Below, in pieces: positions 18,571 through 27,595 of a DNA stretch of 64,000 nt. Position 1 is the stretch's first letter. Each line of letters begins with the position of its first letter. Position numbers and translations under genes: made by a program. The stretch is from Amycolatopsis camponoti. Lineage in GTDB: Bacteria; Actinomycetota; Actinomycetes; Mycobacteriales; Pseudonocardiaceae. The DNA lies in contig NZ_CABVGP010000003.1 in NCBI RefSeq assembly GCF_902497555.1, forward strand, positions 434,001-498,000, in the 5' to 3' direction. The notes under the pieces were generated by a model, which worked only from the letters and a program-made list of their open reading frames with translations, searched no databases and had not been told where the DNA came from.

Positions 18571-20433
18571 TCACGCGACAGATTTCGTGAGGTCGTAAAT
18601 CGTCGTGCCGCCGACGGTCTCCGGCGTGAAGTTCTGCTCGACCCAGGCCTGGATCTCACCCGAGGTGCCGCGGCCGCCACCGAAGCCGCCGCGACCGCCG
18701 GCGACGAAGTAGCGGATGTCGCCGGCGGCGACGTACTCCTGGAACCGCGCGAGCGTCGGCGCGGGGTCGCTGCCGCTGAAGCCGCCGATCGCGAGCACCG
18801 GCCGTCCGCTCGCCAGCGCCAGCCCGGCCGACTGCATCGCACCGCTCTGCGCCGCGGCCCACTTCGTCGTGGTGTTCTTCAGCAGGTCGATCACCGCGGT
18901 GTCGGTCCGGCCTTCGCCGAAGCCGCCCCGCGCGCCGAACCCGCGTCCACTCGCGACCGCCGGTCCGGACGACGGAGTGCCGCCGGAGTGCGCGGTCGCC
19001 GCCGTGGCCAGGGTGAACGACGCCGTCCCGAGCAGCGCGCCGCAGAGGCCGAGCGCGGCCACGACCGGGCCGAAGCGCCGGACCCGGTCGGCGCCGAAGA
19101 GCAGCGCCAGCACCCCGGCCGCGCCGAGCACGAGCAGCGCGTAGCGGATCCACGGCTGCCAGTCCGGCGTACGCGCGAGAAGCACGAAGCCCCAGACCGC
19201 GGTGACCGCGAGCAACACGGCCAGCACCGCGCGGGCCGCGAAGTTCGACCGGCCGCGCCACAGCTCGCGCGCGGAGATCCCCAGCGTGGCCGCGATCCCC
19301 GGGGCCAGCGCGACCGTGTAGTACGGGTGGATGATGCCGCTCATGTAGCTGAACACGAGCGTCGTGACGACCAGCCAGCCGCCCCACAGCAGCAGTGCCG
19401 CACGGGTCCGGTCGGTGCGGGGCGCGCGCCGGGTGAACCACAGCCCGGCGACCAGGCCGAGGACCGCGGCGGGCAGCAGCCACGAGGCTTCCCCGCCGAA
19501 CTCGCCGCCGAACAACCGCGTCAGGCCGGTTTCGCCGCCGAAGCCGCCGCCGAAACCACCCCCGGCGCCACCCGGCGGCGCCCCGCTGCCACCCCGGCCC
19601 TCACCGAAGATCCGGCCGAGGCCGTTGTAGCCGAACGCCAGCTCCAGCACGGTGTTGTCGGTCGAGCCGCTGATGTAGGGCCGGTCCGCCACCGGCCAGA
19701 GCGCGACGACCACGATCCACCAGCCCGCGGAGACGAGCACCGCCCCGGCCGCGGCGAACAGCTGGCCGATCCGGCGGCCGGGCGACGTCGGCGCCGCGAC
19801 GGCGTACGCCAGCACGAACGCGGGCAGGACGAGGAAGGCCTGCAGCATCTTGTCGAGGAAGCCGAACCCGACGGCGACCCCGGCGAGCAGCAGCCACTTC
19901 GTGCCGGCGTGTTCCAGCGCGCGCACGACGCAGTAGGCGCCGGCGACGAGCAGCAGCACGAGGAAGGCATCGGGGTTGTCGTACCGGAACATGAGCGCGG
20001 CGACCGGCGTCAGCGCGAGCCCGGCTCCGGCGAGCAGGCCGGCGCCCGGGCCGGACAGCCGTCGCACGGCGAGGTAGAGCAGGCCGACCGAGGCGACGCC
20101 GGCGAGCGCGTTCGGCACGAGCAGGCTCCAGCTGGAAAAGCCGAAGAGCCGCCCGGACAACCCCATGACCCACAGCGAGAAGGGCGGCTTGTCGACGGTG
20201 ACGACGTTGCCCGGGTCGAGCGAGCCGAAGAACAGCGCCTTCCAGCTCCACGTGCCGGCCTGGGCGGCCATCGCGTAGAAGTCGTTGGCCCAGCCGGTCT
20301 TCGCCAGGTCCCAGAGGTAGAGCAGGCCGGTACCGAGCAGCAGAGCGGTCACGGACGGTCTGATCCACCGCGGTTTCCGGGCGGCTTCGGGAGCGGGCTG
20401 GGCGTGCTCGGGCGCCGACAGCGTGGTCGTCAT
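18571..20433 (-). CDS. GT39/ArnT-type membrane glycosyltransferase with Gly-rich loop
   Basis: A 620-residue polytopic protein. TM1 follows a short Pro-rich cytoplasmic N-terminus; the first extracytoplasmic loop has the acidic site of GT39-type mannosyl/arabinosyl transferases (FFGSLDPGNVVTVDKPPFSLWVMGLSGRLFG). About twelve membrane helices follow. An unusual Gly/Phe-rich insert (about residues 285-315, GGGFGGGFGG) lies in one loop, and the C-terminal extracytoplasmic domain is again FGGGRG-rich. It likely transfers a sugar from a polyprenyl-phosphate donor. Same-strand neighbours upstream are a two-component pair. Confidence 0.88.
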   Translation of the reverse strand: MTTTLSAPEHAQPAPEAARKPRWIRPSVTALLLGTGLLYLWDLAKTGWANDFYAMAAQAGTWSWKALFFGSLDPGNVVTVDKPPFSLWVMGLSGRLFGFSSWSLLVPNALAGVASVGLLYLAVRRLSGPGAGLLAGAGLALTPVAALMFRYDNPDAFLVLLLVAGAYCVVRALEHAGTKWLLLAGVAVGFGFLDKMLQAFLVLPAFVLAYAVAAPTSPGRRIGQLFAAAGAVLVSAGWWIVVVALWPVADRPYISGSTDNTVLELAFGYNGLGRIFGEGRGGSGAPPGGAGGGFGGGFGGETGLTRLFGGEFGGEASWLLPAAVLGLVAGLWFTRRAPRTDRTRAALLLWGGWLVVTTLVFSYMSGIIHPYYTVALAPGIAATLGISARELWRGRSNFAARAVLAVLLAVTAVWGFVLLARTPDWQPWIRYALLVLGAAGVLALLFGADRVRRFGPVVAALGLCGALLGTASFTLATAATAHSGGTPSSGPAVASGRGFGARGGFGEGRTDTAVIDLLKNTTTKWAAAQSGAMQSAGLALASGRPVLAIGGFSGSDPAPTLARFQEYVAAGDIRYFVAGGRGGFGGGRGTSGEIQAWVEQNFTPETVGGTTIYDLTKSVA

Positions 20434-20519
20434 GGTCCCGACCGTCTCGTCGCCGCATGTGGTGAACTTGTGCCGAAGCTGTGCGCGCGCTGTGCATCCG
20501 GCCCGTTCGGGTGACCGGC

Positions 20520-22031
20520 CTAGGGAGCGGGTGCCTCCGCGAAGGTCATCTCGAACTCCGTCCGTCCCGGACGGCTCTGCACCCTGACCCGGCCGCCGTG
20601 CGCCCCGACCACCGCGGCCACGATCGCCAGCCCCAGCCCGGTGCTCCCCGCCGCCCGTGAGCGCGAGTTGTCACCACGGGCGAAACGCTCGAACACGTCC
20701 GGGAGGATGTCCGGCGGGATGCCCGGGCCGTCGTCCACCACGCGGAGCCGGACCGCTCCGTCCGATGTGGACAGTGTCGTCGTCACCGTCGTGCCCGCCG
20801 GGGTGTGCGTGCGCGCGTTGGCCAGGACGTTGATCACCACCTGGTGCAGCTGGCCGGCGTCGCCGAGGACGCCGATCGGCTCGCCGGGCACCTCCATCAG
20901 CCACTTGTGGCCCGGGCCCGCGACGTGCGCGTCCGCGACCGCGTCGGCCACCAGCCGGCACAGGTCCACCCACTCGGGCACCACCGGACGGCCGGAGTCG
21001 AGGCGCGCGAGCAGCAGCAGGTCCTCCACCAGCGTCGTCATCCGGCGCGACTCGGACTCGACGCGGCTCATCGCGAACGCGACGTCCGGCGGCACCTGCT
21101 CGCCGCCGCGGCGGGTCAGCTCGGCGTACCCGCGGATCGCCGCCAGCGGCGTGCGCAGCTCGTGGCTCGCGTCCGCGACGAACTGGCGGACGCGGTTCTC
21201 GCTCGCGTGCCGCGCGGTCAGCGCGTTCGCGACGTGCTGGAGCATCCGGTTCAGCGCCGAGCCGACCTTGCCGACCTCGGTGTTCGGGTCGGTGTCGGCC
21301 TCCGGGACCCGTTCCGACAGCGCGACCTCGCCGCGGTCCAGCGGCAGCTCGGAGACGCGCGTCGCGGTCGCGGCCAACCGGTCGAGGGGTTTCATGGTGC
21401 GCCGGATCGTCGCCGCGCCGACCGCCCCGGCCACCAGGATCCCGGCGAGCGCGACGCCACCGAGGATGAACCCGAGCTGCCACAACGTCTCGTTCACGTC
21501 TTTGAGGGGCAGGCCGATGACCGTCTTCTCGCCGCTGGGCGCCACGGTCGAAACCACGCGGTACTCACCGAGGTTGCCGCCGAGGTCGACGCTGTGCTGC
21601 TTCCCGTCGGTCGGCACCGCCAGCAGCGCCAGCACCTGGCTCTCCGGGAGGCCGCGGAACGGCGGCTTGCGCTTCGACGGCACGCCGACGCTGGAGTCGA
21701 GCACGCTGCCCTGGGCGAACCGGCCCTTCTGGACCACGGCGAGCGTGCCGTCGCCCTGGCCCAGCGCCCGGAGCGGGTCCGGCGGCGGCGCGGCGTCGGG
21801 GTACTGCCACGGCGGCCGTTCCGCGCCGCGGAACGCGCGGTCGCTCGCCGCGGCGAGCCGCTTGTCCTGCTGGCCGACGAGGAACTCGCTCAGCGCGAAC
21901 TCCGTCACCACGCCGACGACGAGGCAGACGAGCGCGAGCAACGCGGCCAGCTGGACGATCAGCCGCCGCCGCAACGACCACGGCCGCTGCGCCCGGAACC
22001 GCCGCCGCTCAGCCCGCTGGCTTGAGGACAT
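20520..22031 (-). CDS. Sensor histidine kinase with HAMP domain
   Basis: A 503-residue kinase: TM1 LIVQLAALLALVCLVVGVVTEF, an extracytoplasmic sensor of about 120 residues, TM2 near residue 180 (LGFILGGVALAGILVAGAVGA), HAMP, the H-box DASHELRTPLAAIRGYAEL, N-box NVLANARTHTP, and G-boxes VVDDGPGIPPD and GSTGLGLAIV. It overlaps the end of its response regulator by 23 bases, so the two form an operon. The signal is unknown. Confidence 0.95.
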   Translation of the reverse strand: MSSSQRAERRRFRAQRPWSLRRRLIVQLAALLALVCLVVGVVTEFALSEFLVGQQDKRLAAASDRAFRGAERPPWQYPDAAPPPDPLRALGQGDGTLAVVQKGRFAQGSVLDSSVGVPSKRKPPFRGLPESQVLALLAVPTDGKQHSVDLGGNLGEYRVVSTVAPSGEKTVIGLPLKDVNETLWQLGFILGGVALAGILVAGAVGAATIRRTMKPLDRLAATATRVSELPLDRGEVALSERVPEADTDPNTEVGKVGSALNRMLQHVANALTARHASENRVRQFVADASHELRTPLAAIRGYAELTRRGGEQVPPDVAFAMSRVESESRRMTTLVEDLLLLARLDSGRPVVPEWVDLCRLVADAVADAHVAGPGHKWLMEVPGEPIGVLGDAGQLHQVVINVLANARTHTPAGTTVTTTLSTSDGAVRLRVVDDGPGIPPDILPDVFERFARGDNSRSRAAGSTGLGLAIVAAVVGAHGGRVRVQSRPGRTEFEMTFAEAPAP

Positions 22032-22758
22032 ACCCGGCGCCCCGCATGGTGTGGATCATCGGCTCGCGGTCGGCGTCGATCTTCTTGCGCAGGTAGGAGA
22101 TGTAGAGCTCGACGATGTTGGCCTGACCGCCGAAGTCGTAGCTCCACACGCGATCCAGGATCTGGGCCTTCGACAGCACGCGCTTGGGGTTGCGCATGAG
22201 GTAGCGCAGCAGCTCGAACTCGGTCGCGGTCAACGGAACGAGGTCACCGCCGCGGTGCACCTCGCGGCTGTCCTCGTCGAGGGTGAGGTCGCCGACGACG
22301 AGCGTCGACCCGCTCGCGCCGGTCACCCCGCCGGCCCGGCGCAGCAGCGCGCGCAGGCGCAGCGCGACCTCTTCTAGGCTGAAGGGCTTGGTGACGTAGT
22401 CGTCGCCGCCGGCGGTGAGCCCGGCGATGCGGTCCTCGACCGCGTCCTTCGCCGTCAGGAAGAGCACCGGCAGGTGCGGCGCCTCGGAACGCATGCGGCG
22501 CAGCACTTCGAGGCCGCTGAAGTCGGGGAGCATGACGTCGAGCACGACGGCGTCGGGCCGGAAGTCGCGCGCGATCCGGACGGCTTCCGTGCCGTCGCCC
22601 GCGCTGCGCACCTCCCAGCCCTCCATGCGCAGGGCCATCGACACGAGCTCGGCCAGCGTCGCCTCGTCGTCGACGACGAGGACCCGTACCGGGCTCCCGT
22701 CGGCGCGGCGCAGGTCGGCCTTGCCGGGGCCGGGTGACGTGGCGTTCATAGCGGTCAT
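22009..22758 (-). CDS. OmpR-family response regulator
   Basis: About 249 residues. Receiver domain: RVLVVDDEATLAELV, phosphoacceptor in AVVLDVMLPDFSG, conserved lysine in YVTKPFS. DNA-binding winged helix: LTATEFELLRYLMRNPKRVLSKAQILDRVW and YISYLRKKID. ATG 22758 (MTAMN) is preferred; an ATG eight codons upstream is possible. It precedes and overlaps the kinase gene and is divergent from the membrane protein at 22934, a possible target. Confidence 0.94.
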   Translation of the reverse strand: MTAMNATSPGPGKADLRRADGSPVRVLVVDDEATLAELVSMALRMEGWEVRSAGDGTEAVRIARDFRPDAVVLDVMLPDFSGLEVLRRMRSEAPHLPVLFLTAKDAVEDRIAGLTAGGDDYVTKPFSLEEVALRLRALLRRAGGVTGASGSTLVVGDLTLDEDSREVHRGGDLVPLTATEFELLRYLMRNPKRVLSKAQILDRVWSYDFGGQANIVELYISYLRKKIDADREPMIHTMRGAGYVLKPAG

Positions 22759-22933
22759 AGTGCCATCTTCCCGGCGGCTCATCAGTGCTCACTGTGCCCG
22801 TGCTGTGCGTTTCCTGTGAGAGTCCTTCGTCCGGGTAAGGGAGCCACAGCGCGTGCTGACGCCTCGCACAGCTCAAACACAGCCTCGGCGGTGAGGCTGG
22901 CCTGGACCAGTGTGGGTACGACCGGAGGACACG

Positions 22934-23563
22934 ATGACGACCGAGCCGACGCCGAACACGCCACCGCAGGGTGAACCGGCCCCCGCCAACTGGGGCGACC
23001 CGGCCCCGGCCGCGCCCAAGAAGGGCTGGTCCGGCAAGAAGACGGCGATCGCGGCCGGCATCGCGGTGGTGATCGCGGCCGGCGGCGGCGCGGCCATCTG
23101 GGCGGGCACCAGCAGCGCGGACAACGCGGCCCAGCAGGGCCCGGGCGGCTTCGGCGGCCGAGGACCCGGCCAGTTCCCCGGCCAGGGCGGCCCGGGAGGC
23201 GGCTTCGGCAACGGGTTCGGCGGCGGAATGGCGGCCCTGCGCGAGGCGCTCCACGGCGACTTCGTGGTGTCGAACGGCAACGGCGGCTACACGACGGAGC
23301 GTCTCCAGACGGGCGACGTGACGGAACTGAGCGCGACCTCGGTGACCCTGACGAGCAAGGACGGCTACAAGCAGACGTACACGCTCGACGGATCGACCCA
23401 GAAGACCGGCGACGTGAAGCAGGGCGACCAGAACGTGACGGTGGTGGCCAAGGTGGACGGCCAAACGGCCACGGCGACCTCACTGGGCCAGGCACTCCAG
23501 GGCCAGCGTCCGGGCGGCGGCCAGCGCCGGGGCGGCGACTACTCGGCCCGCCCGACGACCTGA
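22934..23563 (+). CDS. Single-pass membrane protein with Gly-rich linker and DUF5666-like domain
   Basis: A 209-residue protein with GGAGG six bases before ATG 22934. A Pro-rich cytoplasmic N-terminus precedes one membrane helix (TAIAAGIAVVIAAGGGAAIWAG, about 38-59); an extracytoplasmic FGG/GPG-rich linker (about 70-100) follows, then a small beta-domain with the repeated pattern GDVTELSATSVTLTSKDG and TYTLDGSTQKTGDVKQG, as in DUF5666-type proteins. It is divergent from the two-component operon and shares Gly/Phe-rich sequence with the GT39 protein. Function unknown. Confidence 0.75.
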   Translation: MTTEPTPNTPPQGEPAPANWGDPAPAAPKKGWSGKKTAIAAGIAVVIAAGGGAAIWAGTSSADNAAQQGPGGFGGRGPGQFPGQGGPGGGFGNGFGGGMAALREALHGDFVVSNGNGGYTTERLQTGDVTELSATSVTLTSKDGYKQTYTLDGSTQKTGDVKQGDQNVTVVAKVDGQTATATSLGQALQGQRPGGGQRRGGDYSARPTT

Positions 23564-23566
23564 GGC

Positions 23567-23633
23567 CCGGGCCACGCGAGCGGGTGGAACGTCATGAACG
23601 AGTCGTCATGACGTCCGGGCCACGCGAGCGGGT
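23567..23633. repeat. Direct repeat pair enclosing an inverted repeat
   Basis: A 19-bp sequence occurs at 23567-23585 and again, identical, at 23615-23633. Between them is a 9-bp perfect inverted repeat (ACGTCATGA 23589-23597, TCATGACGT 23606-23614, 8-base loop). It lies just after the stop at 23563 and before the next promoter, so it could be an operator or a terminator-like element. Confidence 0.55.
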
Positions 23634-23774
23634 CACGAGCCGGGGTGTCCTCGCCGGGCGACCCACCCGGCCACTGACCCTCCTGTCAGGGAGCGTCCCG
23701 GTGCCGCGGCCCCCTCCCGCCGCATCGGGGCGTTCCCGCCCACCGCTCCCGCTGACTAGGGCAGAGTTGCGGGT

Positions 23775-24935
23775 GTGTACGACATCAGCGGATCCCTGCG
23801 GCGCCAGTCGCTGCTGGTCGCGCTGGTCTGTGTCGTCTGCGATGCCGCCCTCTTCGGCCTTCGTGGCCCGCTCGGCGGGAGCGGCGCCGACTGGCGGGCG
23901 TGGGTCGTCCTGCTCGGCGGGGTCGCCGTCAACGCCGCCCTCGCCGGCCCCGCCCGGTACTCCGGCTGGGTCGCCCTCGCGCACGCTCTCCTCTTCGCCG
24001 GCTCGCCGCTTCTTCTCTGCACCTGCCAGGGGTACGTCGTCGGGAACAACGCCGGCATCCTGATCGCCGGCTACCGGGCCGGCGCCTGGCTGCGCCCGAA
24101 ACCCGCCGTCCTCGCGCTGCTCGCCCTGCTCGCCGGCGTCGTCGCCGGGTGCATCGAAGGCGGTGGCCGCACCGCGGCCGACTGGCGGCTGACCGCCATC
24201 AGCGTCAGCGTCAGCGGCCTCCTCCCGTGGCTGGTCGGCCGGTACACGACCGCCCGGCGCGCCTACATCGCCGACCTCGAGCGCGAGACCGACGAACGGC
24301 GGCAGCACGAAGAAGAAGCCGTGAAGCGAGCCGTCCTCGAGGAGCGCACGACCATCGCGCGCGACCTCCACGACGTCATTTCCCACCACGTCAGCGCCAT
24401 CGGCGTGCACGCCGGCGCCGCCCGCCTCGGGCTCCCGGACGGCGCCGAGACCGTGCGCAAGTCGCTCGGCGCCGTCGAGTCCGCCAGCCGCTCGGCGATG
24501 GCCGACCTGCGCCGCCTGCTCGACCTCCTGCACGCCGAAACCCACGCCGAGCAGCCCGGCCTGGACAACCTCGACGAGCTGGTCGAGACCGTCCGCGCGG
24601 CCGGCCTGCCGACCCGGCTGACCCTGCGCGGCGAGCCCCGCGAGCTCCCCGGGTCGCTCGACGTCGCCCTCTACCGCATCGCCCAGGAAGCCCTGACCAA
24701 CGCGCTGCGCCACGGCGAAGGCCCGGTCGAAGTCGAACTGAACCACGGCCGCACCGAGGTCGTGCTCACGGTGACCAACGGACTCCGCGCGGACCGCCCC
24801 ACCGAGAACGGGCACGCGCACCGCGGCCTGGCGGGGATCCGCCAGCGCGTCACCCTGTTCGGCGGCCAGGTCTCCTACGGCGAGACCGGCGAGCACTGGC
24901 AGCTGCGCACGACCTTCCCGGTGGAGAGCACATGA
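23775..24935 (+). CDS. NarL-type sensor histidine kinase
   Basis: A 386-residue kinase from GTG 23775. Four to five N-terminal membrane helices occupy residues 1-165; a coiled segment leads to the HisKA_3 H-box RTTIARDLHDVISHHVSAIGVHAG, and the ATPase domain has YRIAQEALTNALRHG (N box) and RGLAGIRQRVTLFGG (G box). Its TGA overlaps the ATG of the regulator (ATGA). Typical of actinobacterial NarL-family pairs; signal unknown. Confidence 0.93.
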   Translation: MYDISGSLRRQSLLVALVCVVCDAALFGLRGPLGGSGADWRAWVVLLGGVAVNAALAGPARYSGWVALAHALLFAGSPLLLCTCQGYVVGNNAGILIAGYRAGAWLRPKPAVLALLALLAGVVAGCIEGGGRTAADWRLTAISVSVSGLLPWLVGRYTTARRAYIADLERETDERRQHEEEAVKRAVLEERTTIARDLHDVISHHVSAIGVHAGAARLGLPDGAETVRKSLGAVESASRSAMADLRRLLDLLHAETHAEQPGLDNLDELVETVRAAGLPTRLTLRGEPRELPGSLDVALYRIAQEALTNALRHGEGPVEVELNHGRTEVVLTVTNGLRADRPTENGHAHRGLAGIRQRVTLFGGQVSYGETGEHWQLRTTFPVEST

Positions 24936-25597
24936 TCCGCGTCCTGCTGGCCGACGACCACGCGATGTTCCGCTCGGGGATGCGCGCGCTGCTCGACACC
25001 CAGCCCGACTTCACCTGCGTCGGCGAAGCGTCCGACGGCCGCGAAGCCGTCGCCGAGACCGCGCGCCTGCGCCCCGACGTCGCGGTCCTCGATGTCCGGA
25101 TGCCCCGCCTCGACGGCCTCGCCGCGACCGAGGCGATCCTCGCCGCGCCGGGCAACGACACCCGCGTCCTCGTGCTCACGACCTACGACGCCGACGAGTA
25201 CGTCTACCGCGCGCTGCGGGCCGGAGCGAGCGGGTTCCTGCTGAAGAGCCTGGCGCCGGAAGAGCTGGTCGCGGCGATCCGGGTGGCCGCGCGCGGCGAC
25301 GCGCTGATCGACCCGTCGGTGACGCGGCGGCTGGTCGCGAAGTTCGCGTCGGTGCTCGAACCCGCGGCCGCCGAACCGCCCGAGCTGGCCCGGCTCACCT
25401 CCCGCGAACGCGAGGTCCTGCTGCTCATCGCCAACGCCTGCAGCAACGCCGAGATCGCGCGGCAGCTGCACGTCGGCGAGGAGACGGTCAAGACGCACGT
25501 GTCGCGCGTGCTGAGCAAGCTCGGCCTGCCCGACCGCGTGCACGCCGTCGTGTACGCCTACCGGCACGAACTCGTCCCGGGCGACCGTCCTGCCTAG
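24932..25597 (+). CDS. NarL/LuxR-family response regulator
   Basis: A 221-residue regulator: RVLLADDHAMFRSGM, phosphoacceptor in VAVLDVRMPRLDG, lysine in SGFLLKSLAPEEL, and the LuxR helix-turn-helix LTSREREVLLLIANACSNAEIARQL followed by VKTHVSRVLSKLGL. It is coupled to the kinase at 23775 by a 4-base overlap. Confidence 0.95.
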   Translation: MIRVLLADDHAMFRSGMRALLDTQPDFTCVGEASDGREAVAETARLRPDVAVLDVRMPRLDGLAATEAILAAPGNDTRVLVLTTYDADEYVYRALRAGASGFLLKSLAPEELVAAIRVAARGDALIDPSVTRRLVAKFASVLEPAAAEPPELARLTSREREVLLLIANACSNAEIARQLHVGEETVKTHVSRVLSKLGLPDRVHAVVYAYRHELVPGDRPA

Positions 25598-25606
25598 ACT
25601 GGCCGC

Positions 25607-25807
25607 ATGAGGCGCTGGATCACCTTCGCGGTCGGGGTCGTGCTCGTGCTGGTCGGCGCCGTCTGGGTGCTGCAGGGCATCGGCGTGATCACCGGCAGCT
25701 TCATGACCGGGCAGAAGCTGTGGTTCCTGATCGGGCTCGTCGCGTTCCTGGTCGGCGTCGTGCTGATGGCGGCGAACCTGACCAAGCGGCGCAAACCTAC
25801 TTCGTGA
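25607..25807 (+). CDS. Small two-helix membrane protein
   Basis: A 66-residue protein beginning MRRWITF. Two hydrophobic helices (VGVVLVLVGAVWVLQGIGVI and LWFLIGLVAFLVGVVLMAAN) are joined by a short loop and followed by a basic tail. It begins nine bases after the response-regulator stop and may be cotranscribed. The 3' end overlaps the convergent gene by 11 bases. Function unknown. Confidence 0.75.
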   Translation: MRRWITFAVGVVLVLVGAVWVLQGIGVITGSFMTGQKLWFLIGLVAFLVGVVLMAANLTKRRKPTS

Positions 25808-26243
25808 AGATCTCGAAGATCGGGTAGCCGGGCGCGATCTCGCGCAGCTTCTCGTCCGACGCCTTGGCGTCGACACCGTCGAAGAACACGCCGACCTCGA
25901 ACTTCCAGCGCTTCAGGTAGGCGCGGAGGATGCCCGGCTTCTCGTCGTCGGCCAGCTCGCGGAACGTGAACCCCTCGACGCGCTTTCCGACGCGAAGCGT
26001 GCCTTCGCCGGCGAAACGCAGGTTGCGCACCCACTGCGTCTCGCCACGCGGGGCGACGAGGTAGCGGACGCCGTCGACGGTCAGCAGGTTGACCGGCACC
26101 GACCGCGGCTCCCCGCTCTTGCGGCCGACCACCGTCAGCACCCGGCTGCCCCAGACGCTGAAGCCCATCCGGGTCAGCCTCGCGACCAGCTCGTTGAAGG
26201 TGTTGGTCGACTTCTTCGGCTCGATGTAGCGGGCGGCGGTCAT
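25797..26243 (-). CDS. Deazaflavin-dependent nitroreductase-family protein
   Basis: A 148-residue protein; GGAGG stands seven bases before ATG 26243. VLTVVGRKSGEPRSVPVNLLTVDGVRYLVAPRGETQWVRNLR is split here as the diagnostic Ddn/F420 split-barrel signature: GRKSGEPRSVPV, then RYLVAPRGE and WVRNLR. Such proteins bind the cofactor F420 or act as quinone reductases. It is divergent from a TetR regulator with shared operators, so it is the likely regulated target. Confidence 0.88.
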   Translation of the reverse strand: MTAARYIEPKKSTNTFNELVARLTRMGFSVWGSRVLTVVGRKSGEPRSVPVNLLTVDGVRYLVAPRGETQWVRNLRFAGEGTLRVGKRVEGFTFRELADDEKPGILRAYLKRWKFEVGVFFDGVDAKASDEKLREIAPGYPIFEIFTK

Positions 26244-26263
26244 GGTGTCCTCCGGAGATTTGG

Positions 26264-26349
26264 GAGAGCAGTGCTCTCGGTTAAGAGCAGTGAACACCCG
26301 AGCACCGCACTGTGTCAAGAGCACTGCACATGGTCAAGAGCACTGCTCT
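26264..26349. promoter_or_regulatory. Array of four AGAGCA-type operator sites
   Basis: Four copies of AGAGCA-S-TGNNCN occur between the divergent genes, with centres at 26271, 26290, 26324 and 26343. The outer two are perfect palindromes (AGAGCA/TGCTCT). Centres are 19 bases apart within each pair. The best explanation is binding by the adjacent TetR protein (26390-27061), controlling itself and the Ddn-like gene. Confidence 0.75.
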
Positions 26350-26389
26350 CTATTTTGTGCGCCGCTCTCGTCGTGGCACACTGATCCCC

Positions 26390-27061
26390 ATGACCGCGAC
26401 CCGGACCGCGCGCGAACGTGCCCGCGCCGAACTCACCCAGGAGATCAAGGACGAGGCCCGCCGCCAGCTCGCCGACGTCGGCGCGCACGGGCTGTCGCTG
26501 CGCGCGGTGGCCCGGGAGCTGGGCATGGTGTCGTCCGCGCTGTACCGGTACTTCCCCAGCCGGGACCGGTTGCTGACCGACCTGATCGTCGACGCCTACA
26601 ACGCGATCGGCGAGGCGGCCGAGCAGGCCGACCCCGGCAAGGGCGCCCCCCGCGACCGGTGGCTCGCGATCTGGCACGCGACGCGCGACTGGGCCCGCGC
26701 GCACCCGCACGAGTACGCGCTGATCTACGGCTCACCGATCCCCGGCTACCAGGCCCCGCAGGACACCGTCGCCCCCGCCGGCCGGGTCGCGCTCGCCCTG
26801 GTCAAGGTCCTCACGCACACCGAGCTGCGGGCGATCGACGGCGAGGTCGCGCCAGAGCTGCGTGCCCAGGCCGAGACACTCACGAAGATCCTCGGGATCG
26901 TCGCCGGGCCCGAAACCGTGACCCGGCTGATCATGGCGTGGACCCAGCTGTTCGGGGCGATCAACTTCGACCTGTTCGGCCAGTACGTCGGCAGCGTCGA
27001 CCCGGCCGACGCGTTCTTCACGCACTCGGCGACGCGCATGGCGGAGTTCGTCGGCATCTAG
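26390..27061 (+). CDS. TetR-family regulator, likely autoregulated
   Basis: A 223-residue protein. The N-terminal helix-turn-helix reads GLSLRAVARELGMVSSALYRYFPSRDRLLTDLI; the C-terminal ligand domain has the WHG-like pattern HPHEYALIYGSPIPGY. ATG 26390 is preferred because the operator array and promoter occupy the bases upstream. It is divergent from the F420-type oxidoreductase, and its 3' end overlaps the next convergent TetR gene by four bases. Confidence 0.92.
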   Translation: MTATRTARERARAELTQEIKDEARRQLADVGAHGLSLRAVARELGMVSSALYRYFPSRDRLLTDLIVDAYNAIGEAAEQADPGKGAPRDRWLAIWHATRDWARAHPHEYALIYGSPIPGYQAPQDTVAPAGRVALALVKVLTHTELRAIDGEVAPELRAQAETLTKILGIVAGPETVTRLIMAWTQLFGAINFDLFGQYVGSVDPADAFFTHSATRMAEFVGI

Positions 27062-27543
27062 GGGCGAAGCAGGAGGCGGACGGCTTCGGCGAGCGCGTCC
27101 GGCCCGGCTTCCGGGTTCAGGTGTCCGTGCAGCAGCAAGCCGTCCTCCAGCGCGCGGACGACCAGCGCCAGGAACGCCGGGCTCGCGGGTGGCGCCACCC
27201 CTCGCGCGGCGAAGTCCGCCCGCAGCCGGGTTTCGACGACCGCGCGAGCGGACCGTTCGCGCGCGTCGAAGTGCGGGCGGACGGCCGGGTCCCGGACCGC
27301 GTGCAGCACCAGCTCGGACCGCAGCACACCGGGCACCGAACGCTCCAGCAACGCGACGACCAGCTCGTGCTTGTCCTCGAAATTGCCGTAGAACGCCCCG
27401 CGCGTGTACCCGGCGCGGTCGGCGATCTGCTCGACCGAGGTGCCGTTGACGCCGCGTTCGGCGAACAGCTCGGCGGCCGCCGCGAGCAGCCGGTCCTTCG
27501 TCCGTTCGCGGCTTTCCGCCCGTGTCAGCCGGTTCCCCGTCAC
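27058..27543 (-). CDS. TetR-family regulator
   Basis: A 161-residue, rather short TetR protein from GTG 27543. Helix-turn-helix: LFAERGVNGTSVEQIADRAG then YTRGAFYGNFEDKHELVVALL. The C-terminal part is short for the family but ends normally. It is divergent from the 3-hydroxyacyl-CoA dehydrogenase gene starting 53 bases away, which it may control. Confidence 0.88.
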   Translation of the reverse strand: MTGNRLTRAESRERTKDRLLAAAAELFAERGVNGTSVEQIADRAGYTRGAFYGNFEDKHELVVALLERSVPGVLRSELVLHAVRDPAVRPHFDARERSARAVVETRLRADFAARGVAPPASPAFLALVVRALEDGLLLHGHLNPEAGPDALAEAVRLLLRP

Positions 27544-27595
27544 GGCCGAGACGGTACCGTCGGCCCGACGACATCGGCGGGAAGGCGGGCACGAC

